Positions 62,898 through 64,000 of a stretch of 64,000 bases of DNA are shown one piece after another. Numbering within the stretch: the first letter of the stretch is position 1; the number at the start of each line of letters is the position of its first letter. This DNA is from Algibacter lectus (GTDB lineage: Bacteria; Bacteroidota; Bacteroidia; Flavobacteriales; Flavobacteriaceae). The notes below the pieces were generated by a model. The model saw only the letters and a program-made list of their open reading frames with translations. It made no database searches and had not been told where the DNA came from. Location: positions 248,001 to 312,000 of the forward strand of contig NZ_FOLN01000004.1 of assembly GCF_900112395.1 (NCBI RefSeq). The letters run 5' to 3'. The position numbers and the translations under genes were made by a program.

Positions 62898-64000
62898 CTA
62901 TAATTTAAATTTAGCTTCTAGCTCAGTAACTGAACTTCCACCTACAAAGACTTTAAAATCGCCCGATTCTACAATAAAATCACCACTATTATTATAGAAC
63001 CCAAGTTCTTTATCTGTTAATTGAAATGTTATCGTTTTAGCCTCATTTGGTTCTAACTCTACCAACTCAAAACCTTTTAATTCTTTTACTGGGCGTGTAA
63101 CGCTAGCAAATAAATCGCGAATGTATAATTGCGCAACTTCTTTACCTTTATACTTTCCGGTATTTTTTAAATCAACGGAAACCTCAACATGGTTATCTGA
63201 AATTTTGTTAACTTTTAAATCACTATATGAAAACGAGGTATAACTTAATCCGTGTCCAAAAGCATAAAGAGGCGTATTACTTTCGTCTATATAATGCGAC
63301 CAAAATACGCTGTTTGGCTCGTTTGCCGCTGGACGTCCTGTGTTTTTATAATTGTAATAAATAGGCACTTGTCCAACACTTCTAGGAAATGTCATTGGTA
63401 ATTTACCACTCGGGTTATAATCACCATACAATACCTGTGCAATTGCATGACCACTTTGCGTACCCAATTGCCATCCTTCTACAATAGCAGGAATATGTAC
63501 GTCTGCCCAAGAAATAGTTAACGGCCTTCCATTGTTCAATACTAAAACAATATTTTTATTAACAGCGTAAACAGCTTCTAATAACTCTTGTTGAACGCCA
63601 GGTAAACCTATTTTAGATCGGCTTCGTGCTTCTCCACTCTGAAAACCGTGTTCACCTAACACCATTATTACAACATCGGCGTTTTTAGCAACTTCCTTAG
63701 CTTCTTCAAAACCACTTTTATCTGTGGTGTTAATTTCTAATTCAAAAGGAAAAGAAGCCTCTCCAAGTGCCACATCGGCTCCTTTTGCATATGTAACCTT
63801 GTTACCAGAATATTTAGCTAAGCCTTCTAAAACAGAAACCGCTGTATTATCGTCTGCAGCAATTCTCCAACTTCCGAGCGGACTTGTTTTATCGTTAGCC
63901 AAAACACCAATAACAGCAATATTCTGTCCTTTCTTTTTTAAAGGCAATACGTTATTTTCGTTTTTAAGAAGTACAATAGATTTTTTTGCAACATCTAAAA
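62898..64000 (-). CDS. bglX: Glycoside hydrolase family 3 enzyme (beta-glucosidase type), C-terminal part
   Basis: The frame is open to the right edge of the window, so the N-terminal (beta/alpha)8 domain with the nucleophile Asp is not seen; 367 codons are visible. The first visible residues (LDVAKKSIVLLKNENNVLPL) are the classic start of the GH3 second domain, so the apparent start at 63947 is a TTG-coded Leu inside the gene. VIMVLGEHGFQSGEARSRS is the acid/base region, DYNPSGKLPMTFPRSVGQVP and YAFGHGLSYTSFSYS are typical, and a fibronectin III-like domain (from about KVNKISDNHVEV) closes the protein. The layout matches BglX-type periplasmic beta-glucosidases; exact specificity is not shown. 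Confidence 0.88.
   Translation of the reverse strand, partial: LDVAKKSIVLLKNENNVLPLKKKGQNIAVIGVLANDKTSPLGSWRIAADDNTAVSVLEGLAKYSGNKVTYAKGADVALGEASFPFELEINTTDKSGFEEAKEVAKNADVVIMVLGEHGFQSGEARSRSKIGLPGVQQELLEAVYAVNKNIVLVLNNGRPLTISWADVHIPAIVEGWQLGTQSGHAIAQVLYGDYNPSGKLPMTFPRSVGQVPIYYNYKNTGRPAANEPNSVFWSHYIDESNTPLYAFGHGLSYTSFSYSDLKVNKISDNHVEVSVDLKNTGKYKGKEVAQLYIRDLFASVTRPVKELKGFELVELEPNEAKTITFQLTDKELGFYNNSGDFIVESGDFKVFVGGSSVTELEAKFKL

Noticed and set aside
63945-63947. Apparent start of the GH3 gene at 63947
   Set aside because: The codon is TTG and the frame stays open to the window edge with typical GH3 sequence (KKSIVLLKNENN), so the gene is cut by the window.
1-64000. tRNA, rRNA, prophage, transposase, toxin-antitoxin or restriction genes
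   Set aside because: Looked for on both strands by eye and none could be supported; base composition and codon use are fairly even across the window.

Overview
The window is a chromosomal segment of a marine-type Flavobacteriaceae bacterium (Bacteroidetes). The evidence is AT-rich DNA, Bacteroidetes-type promoters (-7 element TAnnTTTG, sometimes with a TTG/TTTG about 18-19 nt upstream), TTG starts in several secreted-protein genes, two type IX secretion (T9SS) cargo proteins plus the T9SS component PorZ, two TonB-dependent receptors, lipoproteins with an SCxDD-like N-terminus, and lineage-typical families (IPExxxVDY, CCC-motif membrane protein, DUF4374, THC0290_0291). About 50 protein genes are present. 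No tRNA, rRNA, CRISPR, transposase or prophage gene was seen. Both ends cut a gene: radA on the left, a family 3 glycoside hydrolase on the right.

Layout. 1-5.9 kb: the radA 3' end, a 0.7-kb gap with a large hairpin, and a giant T9SS adhesin-like protein. 5.9-10.4 kb: ileS (type 2, altered HIGH motif), a DksA-like gene and lspA. 10.4-13.3 kb, minus strand: a tight operon of a retropepsin-like protease, a RimK-type ATP-grasp ligase, an AstE/aspartoacylase-type metalloenzyme and 5-formyl-THF cyclo-ligase. 13.3-22.7 kb: uvrC, a patatin-barrel fusion, the tyrosine-degradation genes hmgA and hppD with a small membrane protein between them, a JmjC/cupin oxygenase and a small outer-membrane protein, with three copies of a dispersed repeat. 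22.8-33 kb: recX, a second T9SS cargo protein, then the minus-strand set porZ-recO-TonB receptor, and gdhA. 33-39 kb: small envelope and metabolic genes and dinB (Pol IV). 39-43 kb: a TonB receptor and DUF4374 lipoprotein operon. 43-47.4 kb, minus strand: acpP-fabF-rnc and, after a 129-bp gap, the IPExxxVDY gene and pyk. 47.6-52 kb: purN, an RNase H, a PfkB kinase and purF. 52-52.5 kb: a tandem pair of probable small RNA genes. 52.5-64 kb: sodA, an AddA-like helicase-nuclease, ompA, an AddB-like nuclease, an alpha/beta hydrolase, a NUDIX-type regulator and the GH3 enzyme.

How the genes fit together. DNA repair is strongly represented (radA, uvrC, recX, recO, dinB, addA- and addB-like). Several of these have the -7 element only 4-6 nt before the ATG, which suggests leaderless mRNAs. 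PorZ would serve T9SS export of the two large cargo proteins. HppD and HmgA are successive steps from 4-hydroxyphenylpyruvate to maleylacetoacetate. acpP-fabF-rnc is a conserved bacterial gene order.

The items most worth follow-up are the duplicated small RNA candidates at 52.07-52.36 kb, the ATP-grasp/protease/deacylase cassette, the GXHH-type isoleucyl-tRNA synthetase and the perfect hairpin abutting the start codon of the second TonB receptor. All assignments come from reading the sequence; no database search was run.
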